Part shown: one piece after another, positions 1-8,047 of the stretch
Layout of the letters: the number at the start of each line of letters is the position of its first letter
Position numbering within the stretch: position 1 is the first letter of the stretch
From: Candidatus Hydrogenedentota bacterium
GTDB lineage: Bacteria; Hydrogenedentota; Hydrogenedentia; Hydrogenedentales; CAITNO01
Assembly: GCA_022710255.1 (NCBI GenBank)
Contig: JAKLHG010000027.1
Coordinates: forward strand, 1-14,990
Length of the DNA: 14,990 nt
Direction: 5' to 3'
The notes under the pieces: generated by a model
Database searches by the model: none
What the model was told of the DNA's origin: nothing
Seen by the model: the letters and a program-made list of their open reading frames with translations, nothing else
Made by a program: the position numbers and the translations under genes

Positions 1-165
1 GGTGGCCATATCAAAGACGGGCAGCCCTTCGCTTCCTTCTTTCTTGGGGTGGGTACCGCAATCCAGCAGAAGCCGATACCCGTTGAAGGACAGTTCAAAA
101 CAGTTGGCGCCGACCTCACCACCGCCGCCGAGCACGGAAAAATTGATAACACTATATGAATTCAT
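1..165 (-). CDS. Metallo-beta-lactamase-fold hydrolase, N-terminal fragment
   Basis: Only the first 55 codons are present; the gene continues past the left edge. The start is the ATG at 163-165. The N-terminus reads MNSYSVINFSVLGGGGEVGA and continues NCFELSFNGYRLLLDCGTHP. A beta strand followed by LGGGGEVGANC and then a second strand ending LLLDCG is the usual opening of metallo-beta-lactamase-fold proteins, especially the RNase J/CPSF-like beta-CASP nucleases (family knowledge). The metal-binding HxHxDH motif would lie outside the window, so catalytic competence and subfamily cannot be judged. The gene diverges from recA, with 156 bp between the start codons. No Shine-Dalgarno sequence precedes the ATG, but a good promoter ends only 8 bases upstream, which suggests a leaderless transcript. 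The superfamily call is fairly sure; the nuclease call is tentative. Confidence 0.6.
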   Translation of the reverse strand, partial: MNSYSVINFSVLGGGGEVGANCFELSFNGYRLLLDCGTHPKKEGSEGLPVFDMAT

Positions 166-173
166 CGTATGAT

Positions 174-203
174 ATTGTATCCGCAGCGGGAGTGCCCGTT
201 CAA
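174..203 (-). promoter_or_regulatory. Sigma70-like promoter for the metallo-beta-lactamase gene
   Basis: Read on the minus strand, TTGAAC (198-203) is followed after 18 bp by TACAAT (174-179). The -10 element matches the consensus at five of six positions and the -35 at four. Only 8 bases separate the -10 from the ATG at 165, so transcription would begin at or within a base or two of the start codon. Confidence 0.5.
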
Positions 204-308
204 TAGACCGTTCGCCGTCCATAGAGGGGGCAGGCGGTCCTCAAACTTGACTTGCGGGTTTGAATCTGGCACACTGACCCTTCATGAAAATAATTTCAGT
301 ACCATAAC

Positions 309-315
309 AAAGGAG
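309..315 (+). promoter_or_regulatory. Ribosome-binding site fixing the recA start
   Basis: AAAGGAG ends six bases before the ATG at 322. It decides the recA start in favour of 322 over the upstream in-frame ATG at 169, which has no such site and would add 51 residues unlike any RecA. Confidence 0.85.
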
Positions 316-321
316 ACTACC

Positions 322-1365
322 ATGGCGAGTTTAACGGAAGATAAGGGGAAACTGAAAGCGCTTGATATCGCGGTATCGCAGCTCGAAAAGCAATTCGGCC
401 GGGGCACGTTGATACGGTTGGGCGACGATTCCTTTCGCGAGGGCATACAGGCGGTATCCAGCGGCAGTTTGTCTCTGGACATTGCCACAGGTATCGGCGG
501 CTTTCCCCGGGGCCGCGTCACGGAAGTGTTTGGCCCGGAATCTTCCGGAAAAACCACGCTGGCACTGCATGTGGTGGCGAACGCGCAGCGTGCGGGGGGA
601 ATTGCCTGTTACATCGACGCCGAACACGCCCTTGATCCGTCTTTCGCCCAGAAAATCGGCGTTGACATCGACAACCTGCTGGTCTCCCAACCAGATACGG
701 CGGAACAGGCCCTGGAGATTTGCGAGAGCCTGGTGCGGAGCAACGCGGTGGATGTGATTGTGGTGGATTCCGTGGCAGCCCTGGTTCCCAAGGCTGAAGT
801 GGAGGGGGAAATGGGCGATTCCCATGTGGGACTCCAAGCACGGCTGATGTCCCAGGCATTGCGCAAACTCACCGCCGTCATAAGCCGGTCGAAAACCCTG
901 TTGATCTTTATCAACCAAATCCGGGAAAAAATCGGGGTCATGTTCGGTAATCCCGAAACCACCACCGGTGGCAGGGCGCTGAAGTTTTATGCAAGCATGC
1001 GCCTGGATATTCGCCGTATCTCGGGGTTAAAGGACCGCGAAGACAATGTGGGCAACCGGGTTCGGGTGAAAGTGGTTAAAAACAAGGTGAGCGCTCCATT
1101 CCGGCAGGCGGAATTTGACATTCTTTTTGATGAAGGTATCAGCCGGGAAGGGGATGTACTTGATCTGGCCATTGAGGACAAATTGATTCTCAAGAGCGGC
1201 GCATGGTTTTCGTATGAAGGGGAAAACCTGGGACAGGGACGTGAAAACACGCGCATGTACCTGAAGGAACATCCCGAAGTGGTCGCCCGGCTTCAGAACC
1301 AAATTCTGAGTGCCAGAAACCTGCCTTGGATCACAACTGCGGAGAAAGACACTGCTGCGGAATAA
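322..1365 (+). CDS. recA: RecA recombinase
   Basis: This is the DNA-dependent ATPase that forms filaments on single-stranded DNA, performs homologous strand exchange and triggers LexA cleavage in the SOS response. The 347-residue product has the usual family length. Visible hallmarks are Walker A GPESSGKT (71-78), the catalytic glutamate in DAEHALDP (E101), Walker B VIVVDS (145-150), the L1 region around EGEMGDSHVG (161-170) and the L2 DNA-binding loop NPETTTGGRALKFYAS (210-225). The C-terminus (about 275-347) has the usual lid domain, but its tail is less acidic than in many homologues. The start at 322 is supported by an AAAGGAG site. The AsmA-like gene begins one base after the stop, so the two are probably co-transcribed; recX, the common recA neighbour, is absent here. 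I found no convincing LexA box and only a weak promoter candidate (TTGACT at 247-252). Confidence 0.98.
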   Translation: MASLTEDKGKLKALDIAVSQLEKQFGRGTLIRLGDDSFREGIQAVSSGSLSLDIATGIGGFPRGRVTEVFGPESSGKTTLALHVVANAQRAGGIACYIDAEHALDPSFAQKIGVDIDNLLVSQPDTAEQALEICESLVRSNAVDVIVVDSVAALVPKAEVEGEMGDSHVGLQARLMSQALRKLTAVISRSKTLLIFINQIREKIGVMFGNPETTTGGRALKFYASMRLDIRRISGLKDREDNVGNRVRVKVVKNKVSAPFRQAEFDILFDEGISREGDVLDLAIEDKLILKSGAWFSYEGENLGQGRENTRMYLKEHPEVVARLQNQILSARNLPWITTAEKDTAAE

Positions 1366-1366
1366 C

Positions 1367-4300
1367 ATGAAAAAGCCCGCGCTTACCCGCGGGCAACGGC
1401 TTCTGCTTCCGTGCGTGCTGGCCGCTTTTGTACTTGCCGGCATCGTGTGTGCCACAGGTGTCCTGTTACTCAAGTATAGGCTGGAAGACGCACGCGCCTT
1501 TTCAATGAATACCGTACGCGAGTATATCGGCATTGATTTTACCTTTGAAGACCTGCAAACGGAAGGGCTGCGCACGCTGGATGTTACAGGGCTGCAAATG
1601 TCCCTTCCTCTGCCGGGGCTGGGCCGGGGCACGCTGAACGTGGAGGCGTTGCGATTGCATTTGTCCCTTCCGGAGCTGCTCCAGGGACGCGTGGCGGTAG
1701 GCGAGTTAGACATTCGAGGGGCGCGCCTGTTGCTGGAACTCGAACCTGCGGAAAAGCAGGGGGGGGGCGCCGGAACGGCATCTATATTGACAAGGTTGCC
1801 CCAATTAACGTTAAGAGGCGCCGAATGCTTCATCGAGGTACGCACAAAAGCGCTTCCACAACCTGTTTTGGTGCAAGACCTATCCTTTACAGTGACAAAT
1901 CAGCCGGGGGATACTTCCCTGTCAGGGACTATTCAGGCCGCCCTATCTTACGAAAATGCGGATGTGGACCTGTCGCTGAGCGGCAGGTATCAAAAGGAAG
2001 GCAACTTTGATGTAAACCTCTCCGTCAACGGGCTTACGCAGGACGGCATCACCCCATTTGTTTCCCTTCCCGAGGGTTTCGAAGGAGCCTTGAATGGCAC
2101 CATGCACGCCTGGGGCAATCCGGAACAGCAGGTGATGGCGGATTTGACGGTGGAGGCCGACAGGTTAACCTGTCCAGGGCTGCCCGTTCCGCTCGAGAAT
2201 GTCGCCGCGTCTCTAAACGGGCTGGTACAGTGGAATGCCGGGGAAGGCCTGCTCTTTGTGCGTGACTGCAAAGCCCGGAGCTCCCTCGCGGCAATAACCC
2301 TGGGCGGCACCCTGGATGTGCGTAAAAAGCCGCTTGAAATGGCGTTGACAGCCGTAATCAACGAATTGGCCGTGGAGGACCTTATCCCGAAACTGCTGCC
2401 CACGTCCATGGACGCTGCGGGCAAACTTGACGTGAAATTGCCCGAATCCGTGGAAGTGCATCTTTCCGCATCGGGCACCGCCCCCAAACCGGTGCTCTCC
2501 GCGCGGTTGCTCATTCCCCGCGCCGATATCGCGTTTAATCCCGAAAATAAAAAACTGCCCGGCGGCAGCATAACCTTGACCCGGGGAGATTTCCTCTGGA
2601 AAGAGTTCGGCGGATTGCCCACAGGTTCCGCCACGCTGTCTGGCGGCAAGATAAGTTCCAAAACATATGGCATGGAGGCCGAAGATGTCCTGGGAACGCT
2701 TGTGCTGGACGGTTCCGACATTTCGGTGCGTCCCCTGAACGCCATCATATCCGGGGAACGGTTTGCCGGAACAGCCTCCTATGAACTGCAGGAGAAACGG
2801 CTGAAATTCGATCTGAACGGGCGGTTTGTCGACATTGAGAAAACACCTCTCCACAGCCCCGCAAAAATGCTTTGGATTGAGGGGGATGTGGGATTCCATA
2901 TCAGCGGTACCTATTCCCGCGAGGGCAACTTGAAACTCAAGGCCACCGCTGACGTTACCCGCGGTACAGTCGCCTATGAATGGTGGCTCCGCAAACCCGC
3001 CGGTGTCGGCGCAACCATTCAAGAACTGAACGTGAACATCACACCGGGAAAAAAAATGGAGATCAAAGGGGAAGCCTATGTTGAAGACACCCATCTCCTG
3101 GGTACGTTCACCTTCCGCAGGAACAAGGAGAAATGGGTCAATGAACACATCCGCTTGGACATTCCCCATCTTGAGGTCAACAGCGCGGGAAAATGCATCT
3201 ACATACCTTACACGGCCACGGGGGGCGCCTGCAAGGAGGGTTTTTATGAATGGACGGCCGCAGGCAAACAACAGGGCGACAACATAAGCACTCTGGGAGG
3301 CGTGTTTGATTACGTCTCTTTTTTACCCGATGGCGGTAAAACGCCTTTGGTCTGCCGCGATGCGCAAGTGTCGGTGACACTGACAAACATCAAGGGCGGA
3401 GAGCGGTCGGGAGAATTGGAGGTACATGCCGCGGAGGCGAATGTACCGCCTTTTTCAGAGACCTGGCTGCTGCCGATGGGTTCGACCGATCCCGAGTGGG
3501 CCGACACCTACACCTTGAAAAATATTGATAAATATCCCGCCGCAGACACGGAGGGACCGCGACCCTGGGTATACAAACTCTCCGCCGATACGATTACCGT
3601 GCCGCCATGGGAAGGGCGCAACCTTGTCGCGGAAGTGTACAGCAACGAAAAAGAAACCGGATTTAATTTTTATCGCGCCGAAGTGGGCGAGGGCAGGATT
3701 GAAGGCACCTATCTTCAGGAAAAAGCCGATAATGTCATTCACTTGAAAGGAACATGGGAATCCATTCCCGTAAAGTATATCATCCGCCACCTGGAATTGC
3801 CCGAGATTCTGGAGGGGGCCGCCTCGGGCAACATATCCTATGTCATGGACCAGGATGACCCCAGAACCACACTGCGGGCGGAAGGCCAGTTCAGCGTAGG
3901 GAACGGCCATTTTCTGGCGGACACCCTGCGTGACACCTTCAAACATGCCCTCAGCGACAGCCTTGCCGACTTGCATCCCGCCGCATTGCAGTTTGACAAG
4001 GTTTCCTCCGATTTGCGGATTGAGGGAGACCACATTTATACCGACAATCTCCTGATTCAATCCTCCGGCATGACCATCAAGGGCAACGGTACATGGGTCA
4101 TGGAGGGAGACATGGATTATCGCATCGATATTGCCGTACGCCCCGACATGGCGGACCAGATCCCCATCCTGCGGGACAGTTTTAACGTGGAAGGGTTTCG
4201 GATGACCCAAAAGGACATCGAGCTGGGATTTCATATTACCGGTCCCACTTTCAGTCCTACCGGGGAATTGGCCGGACTTCCCCCCATGGGCGTGACCCTG

Positions 4301-4456
4301 GTCAGTGGCGCGGCCGAAATGACGGGGGAAGCCATGAAACTCCTGGACACGCCCAGACAAATGTTCCTGTCCATCTTCCGCATCGGCGGCAGCATCCTGG
4401 GCGCCACAAAAACCCAGCAACAGGAGTTGAAGCGGCAACGGGGACAGAAACGGTAA
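1367..4456 (+). CDS. AsmA-like envelope protein
   Basis: This is a large protein of 1029 residues with a basic N-terminus and one membrane segment (about residues 11-35, LLLPCVLAAFVLAGIVCATG). A long beta-strand-rich region follows, in which alternating hydrophobic strands carry motifs such as VGELDIRGARLLLEL. The C-terminal part (about 865-990, including IYTDNLLIQSSGMTIKGNG and DMDYRIDIAVRP) resembles the AsmA-like C-terminal domain. AsmA, TamB and YhdP relatives are anchored in the inner membrane, extend into the periplasm and help move lipids towards the outer membrane (family knowledge); that role here is inference. I chose the ATG at 1367, one base after the recA stop, because it precedes the signal anchor directly. 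The in-frame start at 1310 lies inside recA. A G9 run in codons 131-134 could make the gene prone to slippage. Confidence 0.75.
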   Translation: MKKPALTRGQRLLLPCVLAAFVLAGIVCATGVLLLKYRLEDARAFSMNTVREYIGIDFTFEDLQTEGLRTLDVTGLQMSLPLPGLGRGTLNVEALRLHLSLPELLQGRVAVGELDIRGARLLLELEPAEKQGGGAGTASILTRLPQLTLRGAECFIEVRTKALPQPVLVQDLSFTVTNQPGDTSLSGTIQAALSYENADVDLSLSGRYQKEGNFDVNLSVNGLTQDGITPFVSLPEGFEGALNGTMHAWGNPEQQVMADLTVEADRLTCPGLPVPLENVAASLNGLVQWNAGEGLLFVRDCKARSSLAAITLGGTLDVRKKPLEMALTAVINELAVEDLIPKLLPTSMDAAGKLDVKLPESVEVHLSASGTAPKPVLSARLLIPRADIAFNPENKKLPGGSITLTRGDFLWKEFGGLPTGSATLSGGKISSKTYGMEAEDVLGTLVLDGSDISVRPLNAIISGERFAGTASYELQEKRLKFDLNGRFVDIEKTPLHSPAKMLWIEGDVGFHISGTYSREGNLKLKATADVTRGTVAYEWWLRKPAGVGATIQELNVNITPGKKMEIKGEAYVEDTHLLGTFTFRRNKEKWVNEHIRLDIPHLEVNSAGKCIYIPYTATGGACKEGFYEWTAAGKQQGDNISTLGGVFDYVSFLPDGGKTPLVCRDAQVSVTLTNIKGGERSGELEVHAAEANVPPFSETWLLPMGSTDPEWADTYTLKNIDKYPAADTEGPRPWVYKLSADTITVPPWEGRNLVAEVYSNEKETGFNFYRAEVGEGRIEGTYLQEKADNVIHLKGTWESIPVKYIIRHLELPEILEGAASGNISYVMDQDDPRTTLRAEGQFSVGNGHFLADTLRDTFKHALSDSLADLHPAALQFDKVSSDLRIEGDHIYTDNLLIQSSGMTIKGNGTWVMEGDMDYRIDIAVRPDMADQIPILRDSFNVEGFRMTQKDIELGFHITGPTFSPTGELAGLPPMGVTLVSGAAEMTGEAMKLLDTPRQMFLSIFRIGGSILGATKTQQQELKRQRGQKR
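1759..1767 (+). repeat. Poly-G tract (G9) in the AsmA-like gene
   Basis: Nine consecutive G residues encode part of a Gly-Gly-Gly stretch after residue 130. The frame is intact as sequenced. One reading shifted by the loss or gain of a base meets a stop near 1790 and the other near 2010. Runs of this length are known slippage sites in phase-variable genes, but none of that is shown here. Confidence 0.9.
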
Positions 4457-4496
4457 CACCGGTCTTGCGTATGCCGCCCGAGGTTACCTGTTTTTT
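4452..4496 (+). terminator. Weak terminator candidate after the AsmA-like gene
   Basis: GGTAAC (4452-4457) and GTTACC (4483-4488) can pair over a 25-base loop and are followed by six T residues at 4491-4496. The stem has only six pairs and overlaps the end of the convergent ligase gene, so this is tentative. Confidence 0.25.
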
Positions 4497-6013
4497 CTGG
4501 AGGCGATATCGCCGAATTGTTCAGCAAGTTCGTGCTTGCGCACCTTGCCAATAGCCGTTTTGGGAAGCGCTTCAATGAAACGGACATGTTTAGGGCACTT
4601 ATAGGCGGCCAGGTGCTCCCGGCAGAAATTGATGACCGTCTTGGCTTCGAGCGTATGACCGGGTTTGACTTCCACAACTGCAAGTACTTCCTGGCCCCAG
4701 GTCGGTTCATCCACCCCGATAACCGCAACTTCCTGCACTTCGGTCATGGCGGCGATCACCTGCTCAACCTGGGCGGAATAAATGTTCATGCCGCCGCGAA
4801 TAATCATATCCTTGACCCGGTCTACGATATACAGGTACCCATGCTCATCAAAATGCCCCAGGTCTCCCGTTTTGAGCCAGCCGTCCGCCAAAACCTCCGC
4901 CGTAGCCTCGGGATTGTGATAATAGCCTTTCATGACCGTCGGGCCGGAAATAAGAATTTCACCAACTTCCCCGACAGGAAGATCCTTGCCTTCTTTGTCA
5001 ACAATACGGATGCTGGTGTAGCGCAAGGCGGGCCCCGAGGAATTCCAATGTATGGGATCTTCATGGTCCGCGACAGCACTGGCACAGGTGGCTTCACTCA
5101 GGCCATAGCCCATGATGAGCGGTTTTTTGAACACCGCCTGCACCGCCTCATAAATGGCCTGCGGCATGGGCGCCGCGCCTGAGACGAAGAAACGCACAGA
5201 ACTGACATCCGCGCTCCCGGCCTTGGGCAACCGGGTAAGCAGGCCGTAAATGGTGGGGACTGCGCTCATGATGGTGATGCGATACTGTTCTATGAGATGC
5301 AACAAACTGAAGGGATTGAACGCGCCGCCCACCAGCACGATTGTCGCACGCACCATCATGGGCGTAAGCACCGATACCACCTGCGCGTTCACATGGAACA
5401 GGGGCAGCACGCAAAGGAAGCGGTCTTCCGGGGTGAGACGATTCGACCTCGACATGGCGCGCGCGTCCCAAATGTAGTTCCCGTGGGTCAAAACCACCCC
5501 TTTGGGCTTACCGGTCGTCCCGGAAGTATAGATGAGCGCGGCATCGTCCTGCTCCCCCGTTATAGCGGCCGGGACGTCAACGGTTGCAAGCAATGAATCG
5601 AAATGCAAAGCCCCCTCCACAGGAGCGCCGACCACAATATGACGTTTTATGGCGGGCAAAGCGGCCCGGATATCCCCCAGGTTGCCAAGCAACTCGGATT
5701 TTACGACCAGTGTTTCCGCCTCGGAATCGTTGATGATATACGCCACTTCCTCAGGTTTCAGGGCGGGATTGATGGGCACCATCACGGCGCCAATACGACC
5801 AAAGCCCAGAAAACAATAGATGTATTCCAGACAGTTCTCCATCAACAGGGCGATTTTATCCCCGGGTTTTACGCCAAGGGCTTTCAGGTTGCCGGCCACA
5901 CGGCCAACCCGCCTATGCATCTCGCCATAGGTAATTTGTTCGCTGCCGTAAAGAAGCATAACCCGGTCATTTTCACGCCGGGCCTGCTCTTCGAGTAACT
6001 GTGGTATCGTCAT
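4484..6013 (-). CDS. Acyl-CoA synthetase (AMP-forming), long-chain type
   Basis: This enzyme activates a carboxylic acid to an acyl-adenylate and transfers it to coenzyme A (family knowledge). The 509-residue product shows the ANL-superfamily motifs in order: A3 phosphate-binding loop YTSGTTGKPKGV (162-173), a segment with LPLFHVNA (203-210), A5 GYGLSEAT (302-309), A7 KTGDLG (381-386), the hinge region VDRVKDMIIRGGMNIY (397-412) and A10 PKTAIGK with catalytic lysine K490. The chain ends about 20 residues later, as is usual. The start at 6013 is preceded by GGGAAG (6019-6024), five bases away; an upstream in-frame start at 6064 adds 17 residues before the conserved MTIPQLLEEQ. Length and motifs fit fatty-acyl-CoA ligases, but the chain length of the acid cannot be read from sequence. 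It converges on the AsmA-like gene with 27 bp between stops. Confidence 0.9.
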   Translation of the reverse strand: MTIPQLLEEQARRENDRVMLLYGSEQITYGEMHRRVGRVAGNLKALGVKPGDKIALLMENCLEYIYCFLGFGRIGAVMVPINPALKPEEVAYIINDSEAETLVVKSELLGNLGDIRAALPAIKRHIVVGAPVEGALHFDSLLATVDVPAAITGEQDDAALIYTSGTTGKPKGVVLTHGNYIWDARAMSRSNRLTPEDRFLCVLPLFHVNAQVVSVLTPMMVRATIVLVGGAFNPFSLLHLIEQYRITIMSAVPTIYGLLTRLPKAGSADVSSVRFFVSGAAPMPQAIYEAVQAVFKKPLIMGYGLSEATCASAVADHEDPIHWNSSGPALRYTSIRIVDKEGKDLPVGEVGEILISGPTVMKGYYHNPEATAEVLADGWLKTGDLGHFDEHGYLYIVDRVKDMIIRGGMNIYSAQVEQVIAAMTEVQEVAVIGVDEPTWGQEVLAVVEVKPGHTLEAKTVINFCREHLAAYKCPKHVRFIEALPKTAIGKVRKHELAEQFGDIASRKNR

Positions 6014-6091
6014 TTTGACTTCCCAACCCGGTGAAAGCAGGCATGCGAAGGCCCCCACATCCACCGGGAACTTGTTGGCTTCCCGCTATTG

Positions 6092-6121
6092 AGTATAGGA
6101 CACTATCAACAGGTTGTTCAA
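6092..6121 (-). promoter_or_regulatory. Promoter candidate for the acyl-CoA synthetase
   Basis: On the minus strand TTGAAC (6116-6121) is followed after 18 bp by TATACT (6092-6097), five of six consensus bases at -10. It would give a leader of about 70 bases before the ATG at 6013. The -35 overlaps an inverted repeat around an A9 run (6112-6135). Confidence 0.5.
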
Positions 6122-6135
6122 AAAAAAATACAACC
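6112..6135. repeat. Inverted repeat flanking an A9 run
   Basis: GGTTGT (6112-6117) and ACAACC (6130-6135) form a perfect 6-bp inverted repeat around a 12-bp centre holding nine A residues (6120-6128). It overlaps the -35 of the ligase promoter. It could be an operator or a bent-DNA element, or a chance arrangement. It is a poor terminator for the gene ending at 6237 because the T run would lie inside the loop. Confidence 0.4.
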
Positions 6136-6236
6136 CTCAAAGTACGATGGTCCGCCCTGCGGCTTTTTTCTTGACAAGACAGCAGGTGGACGCATAAAAC
6201 CTGTCCCCTGACCGGGAGCATGCCCAAAGGACTGGT

Positions 6237-8033
6237 TCAACGCGCATCGAAGGCAATAATCCCGAGGGGGCCGAAGTCCGCCCGATAGACGCCCGGCATC
6301 GCCTTTACAATCGTGCCGAGGGCCCCGTTCGAGATCACTTGACCCGTCCCGATAGTATACCCCTGTTGCAGAATCTGATTCACTGTTTTTAACAGGGTCG
6401 GCCATTGCCCGAGAGCGGCCATGTCGCCCCGCGCCCTATTAATGGTTTCTTCATCGCGCGTAAAGGTGATTTCCACGGCATCCGGGTCGATTCCGGACGG
6501 ATCATGGGGGTCACCCGTAATCATTTCCTTCCCATTGATATTCCAAGCGACCAAGTCTTCACGGGTGCCTGGTTGAAAAGAAGCCACCGGGTTGCCCGGC
6601 ACCTCGACAACCGCCATCACCGCATCCACATACGCCCGTAATTCTTCTACCGAACCCGGCGTTACGAGGATCGGTTTGCCGATACGGTAACCGATCTCCG
6701 TTTCCACGTGCCTGGGCGGCCCGTCCCGCAAGTCGATTACGATGGTATTAGCGGAAGGGAATACGCCGGCAGCCGGTATAACCGCGACAGGCGGGTAATC
6801 GGCTTCTCCCAGGCCGCCCACACCGGCCGCCTTGAAACCGCCCACGTCACCGAAAAGGCCCGAACCGATAACCAGTTGCCGCTGTATGGCGTAGGCATCC
6901 GCCAGGGTGGCCTCCGGATAAACCGCGCTCAACTGGGGCAGGGGATGACCGCGTCGCCAGGCATGGATAAGGCGTCCGGAAAAAGCGCGTATCCATGCCG
7001 GAACCTCTTCTTTCCCGGCGGTACTATCCATGCCCGTCGGAACGCCGTTACTGTCCGCGCCGATGCGCATTCCCGCCGTCCTCCGCTCATTGATTTGCTC
7101 CCGGCTCCGAAGGCGGTATTCCTGAAGGGTTTCGATGTCATGCCTGCGGCACAGGTCGCGGGTGCGGACGCCGGGCTTCAATGCCCGCAGCATGAACCAC
7201 CCTTCCGGATGCCAGTCCCGCTCCAGAACGATTTCATCCGGATGTGCCGCCAGTAAAGAAACCACCTTGTCCCGATTGTAATCTTTATGCACCAGTGTAC
7301 GATCCATATCCAGTGTCGCAATATGCAACCCGTCAAGGGGCTCCGATGCCGCCGCGATAGCCTCGCCCGTCATGTCAATAAAATTCCCATCCCCTACGGA
7401 CACGACATAATAGGCGTTTGTACCGGCGTACCCGTTCAGCGGGAACCCGCCACCGAACGCGCTCGGCCAGAACACGATTTCCGACCCGTTACGCGCCGTC
7501 TCCAGCCACAGTTCGGGAAAATTGATATCGAAGCAGGTCAAGATGCTGATACGCCCGAAGTCGGTGTCAAACCACGGCACCCGCGCCTCGCCCGCATGGA
7601 CGTTTTCACTCCAGAACACAAATATCTTGCGGTAACACCCGGCAAGGTTACCCTCACGGTCAATCAGCACCGCCGTATTGTATTCCTTGTCTTCAAAACG
7701 TTCCTTCAGCGGACAAATCACATACATGCCATATTGCTTCGCCAGAGCGGCAACCGCGGCGGTGATCGGTCCCGGCACCGGTTCCGGCGCCCCCCCGCTG
7801 AATTCTTCGGGCAGGCACACGATGTCCGCACCTGCCGCGCCGGCGGCATGAAGATGTTCAATCGCCAGCGGCAGTTTCTTACCATAGTCGCCCCCGCAGC
7901 CGATGGCCGCCGCCGCAACCACCACGGGCCGCCCAATCCTGCCACTGAAGTCGCCGGGCGCGGCAAAGGCACTTGCCATTAACACTCCGGCCAGCAGCAA
8001 AGCCACGGTTACACAATAGTCTATGTTCTTCAT
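6237..8033 (-). CDS. Exported nitrilase-family hydrolase fused to a 2-keto-4-pentenoate hydratase-like domain
   Basis: The 598-residue product begins with a signal peptide (hydrophobic core about 7-22, likely cleavage near AFA-APG at 25). Residues about 36-320 form a carbon-nitrogen hydrolase domain with the Glu-Lys-Cys triad visible as LPEEF (E76), CYRKIF (K136) and LTCFDINFPE (C167). This family cleaves non-peptide C-N bonds in amides, nitriles or ureas. Residues about 345-598 resemble the fumarylacetoacetase/MhpD superfamily: an AYAIQRQL segment (380-387), ETE (E444, E446) and VVEVPG (E477) at the positions expected for the acidic metal ligands, and a C-terminal NGALG with DFGPLGIIAF. MhpD-type enzymes hydrate 2-hydroxypenta-2,4-dienoates. 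The fusion is one open frame with a linker at about 320-345. The substrate is unknown. The ATG at 8033 follows AGGAGG. The gene is divergent from the sulfatase, sharing an operator-like intergenic region. Confidence 0.8.
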   Translation of the reverse strand: MKNIDYCVTVALLLAGVLMASAFAAPGDFSGRIGRPVVVAAAAIGCGGDYGKKLPLAIEHLHAAGAAGADIVCLPEEFSGGAPEPVPGPITAAVAALAKQYGMYVICPLKERFEDKEYNTAVLIDREGNLAGCYRKIFVFWSENVHAGEARVPWFDTDFGRISILTCFDINFPELWLETARNGSEIVFWPSAFGGGFPLNGYAGTNAYYVVSVGDGNFIDMTGEAIAAASEPLDGLHIATLDMDRTLVHKDYNRDKVVSLLAAHPDEIVLERDWHPEGWFMLRALKPGVRTRDLCRRHDIETLQEYRLRSREQINERRTAGMRIGADSNGVPTGMDSTAGKEEVPAWIRAFSGRLIHAWRRGHPLPQLSAVYPEATLADAYAIQRQLVIGSGLFGDVGGFKAAGVGGLGEADYPPVAVIPAAGVFPSANTIVIDLRDGPPRHVETEIGYRIGKPILVTPGSVEELRAYVDAVMAVVEVPGNPVASFQPGTREDLVAWNINGKEMITGDPHDPSGIDPDAVEITFTRDEETINRARGDMAALGQWPTLLKTVNQILQQGYTIGTGQVISNGALGTIVKAMPGVYRADFGPLGIIAFDAR

Positions 8034-8037
8034 TAAA

Positions 8038-8043
8038 CCTCCT
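8038..8043 (-). promoter_or_regulatory. Ribosome-binding site of the hydrolase-hydratase fusion
   Basis: AGGAGG on the minus strand lies four bases before the ATG at 8033. It is the strongest Shine-Dalgarno sequence in the window and fixes the start at the signal peptide. Confidence 0.85.
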
Positions 8044-8047
8044 GTTT

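Noticed and set aside
247..275. Promoter for recA (TTGACT then CACACT after 17 bp)
   Set aside because: The -10 matches only three of six consensus bases, so it is not listed as a feature. I also found no convincing LexA operator between 166 and 321.
169..321. In-frame upstream extension of recA (ATG at 169)
   Set aside because: The 51 extra residues do not resemble any RecA N-terminus, overlap the divergent gene's promoter and lack a ribosome-binding site; AAAGGAG supports 322.
331..918. Antisense open frame over recA
   Set aside because: It is a shadow of recA codons, with no start signal and no recognisable protein pattern. The same holds for the other long antisense frames under the AsmA-like, propeller and ligase genes.
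1310..1366. Upstream in-frame start for the AsmA-like gene
   Set aside because: It lies inside the 3' end of recA and would put 19 unrelated residues before the basic signal-anchor start MKKPALTRG.
5603..5998. Plus-strand open frame of 131 codons opposite the acyl-CoA synthetase
   Set aside because: It is fully inside a well-supported gene on the other strand and shows no protein family features.
6152..6169. Rightward terminator CCGC-CCT-GCGG followed by T6
   Set aside because: The stem has only four pairs and no plus-strand gene ends upstream of it.
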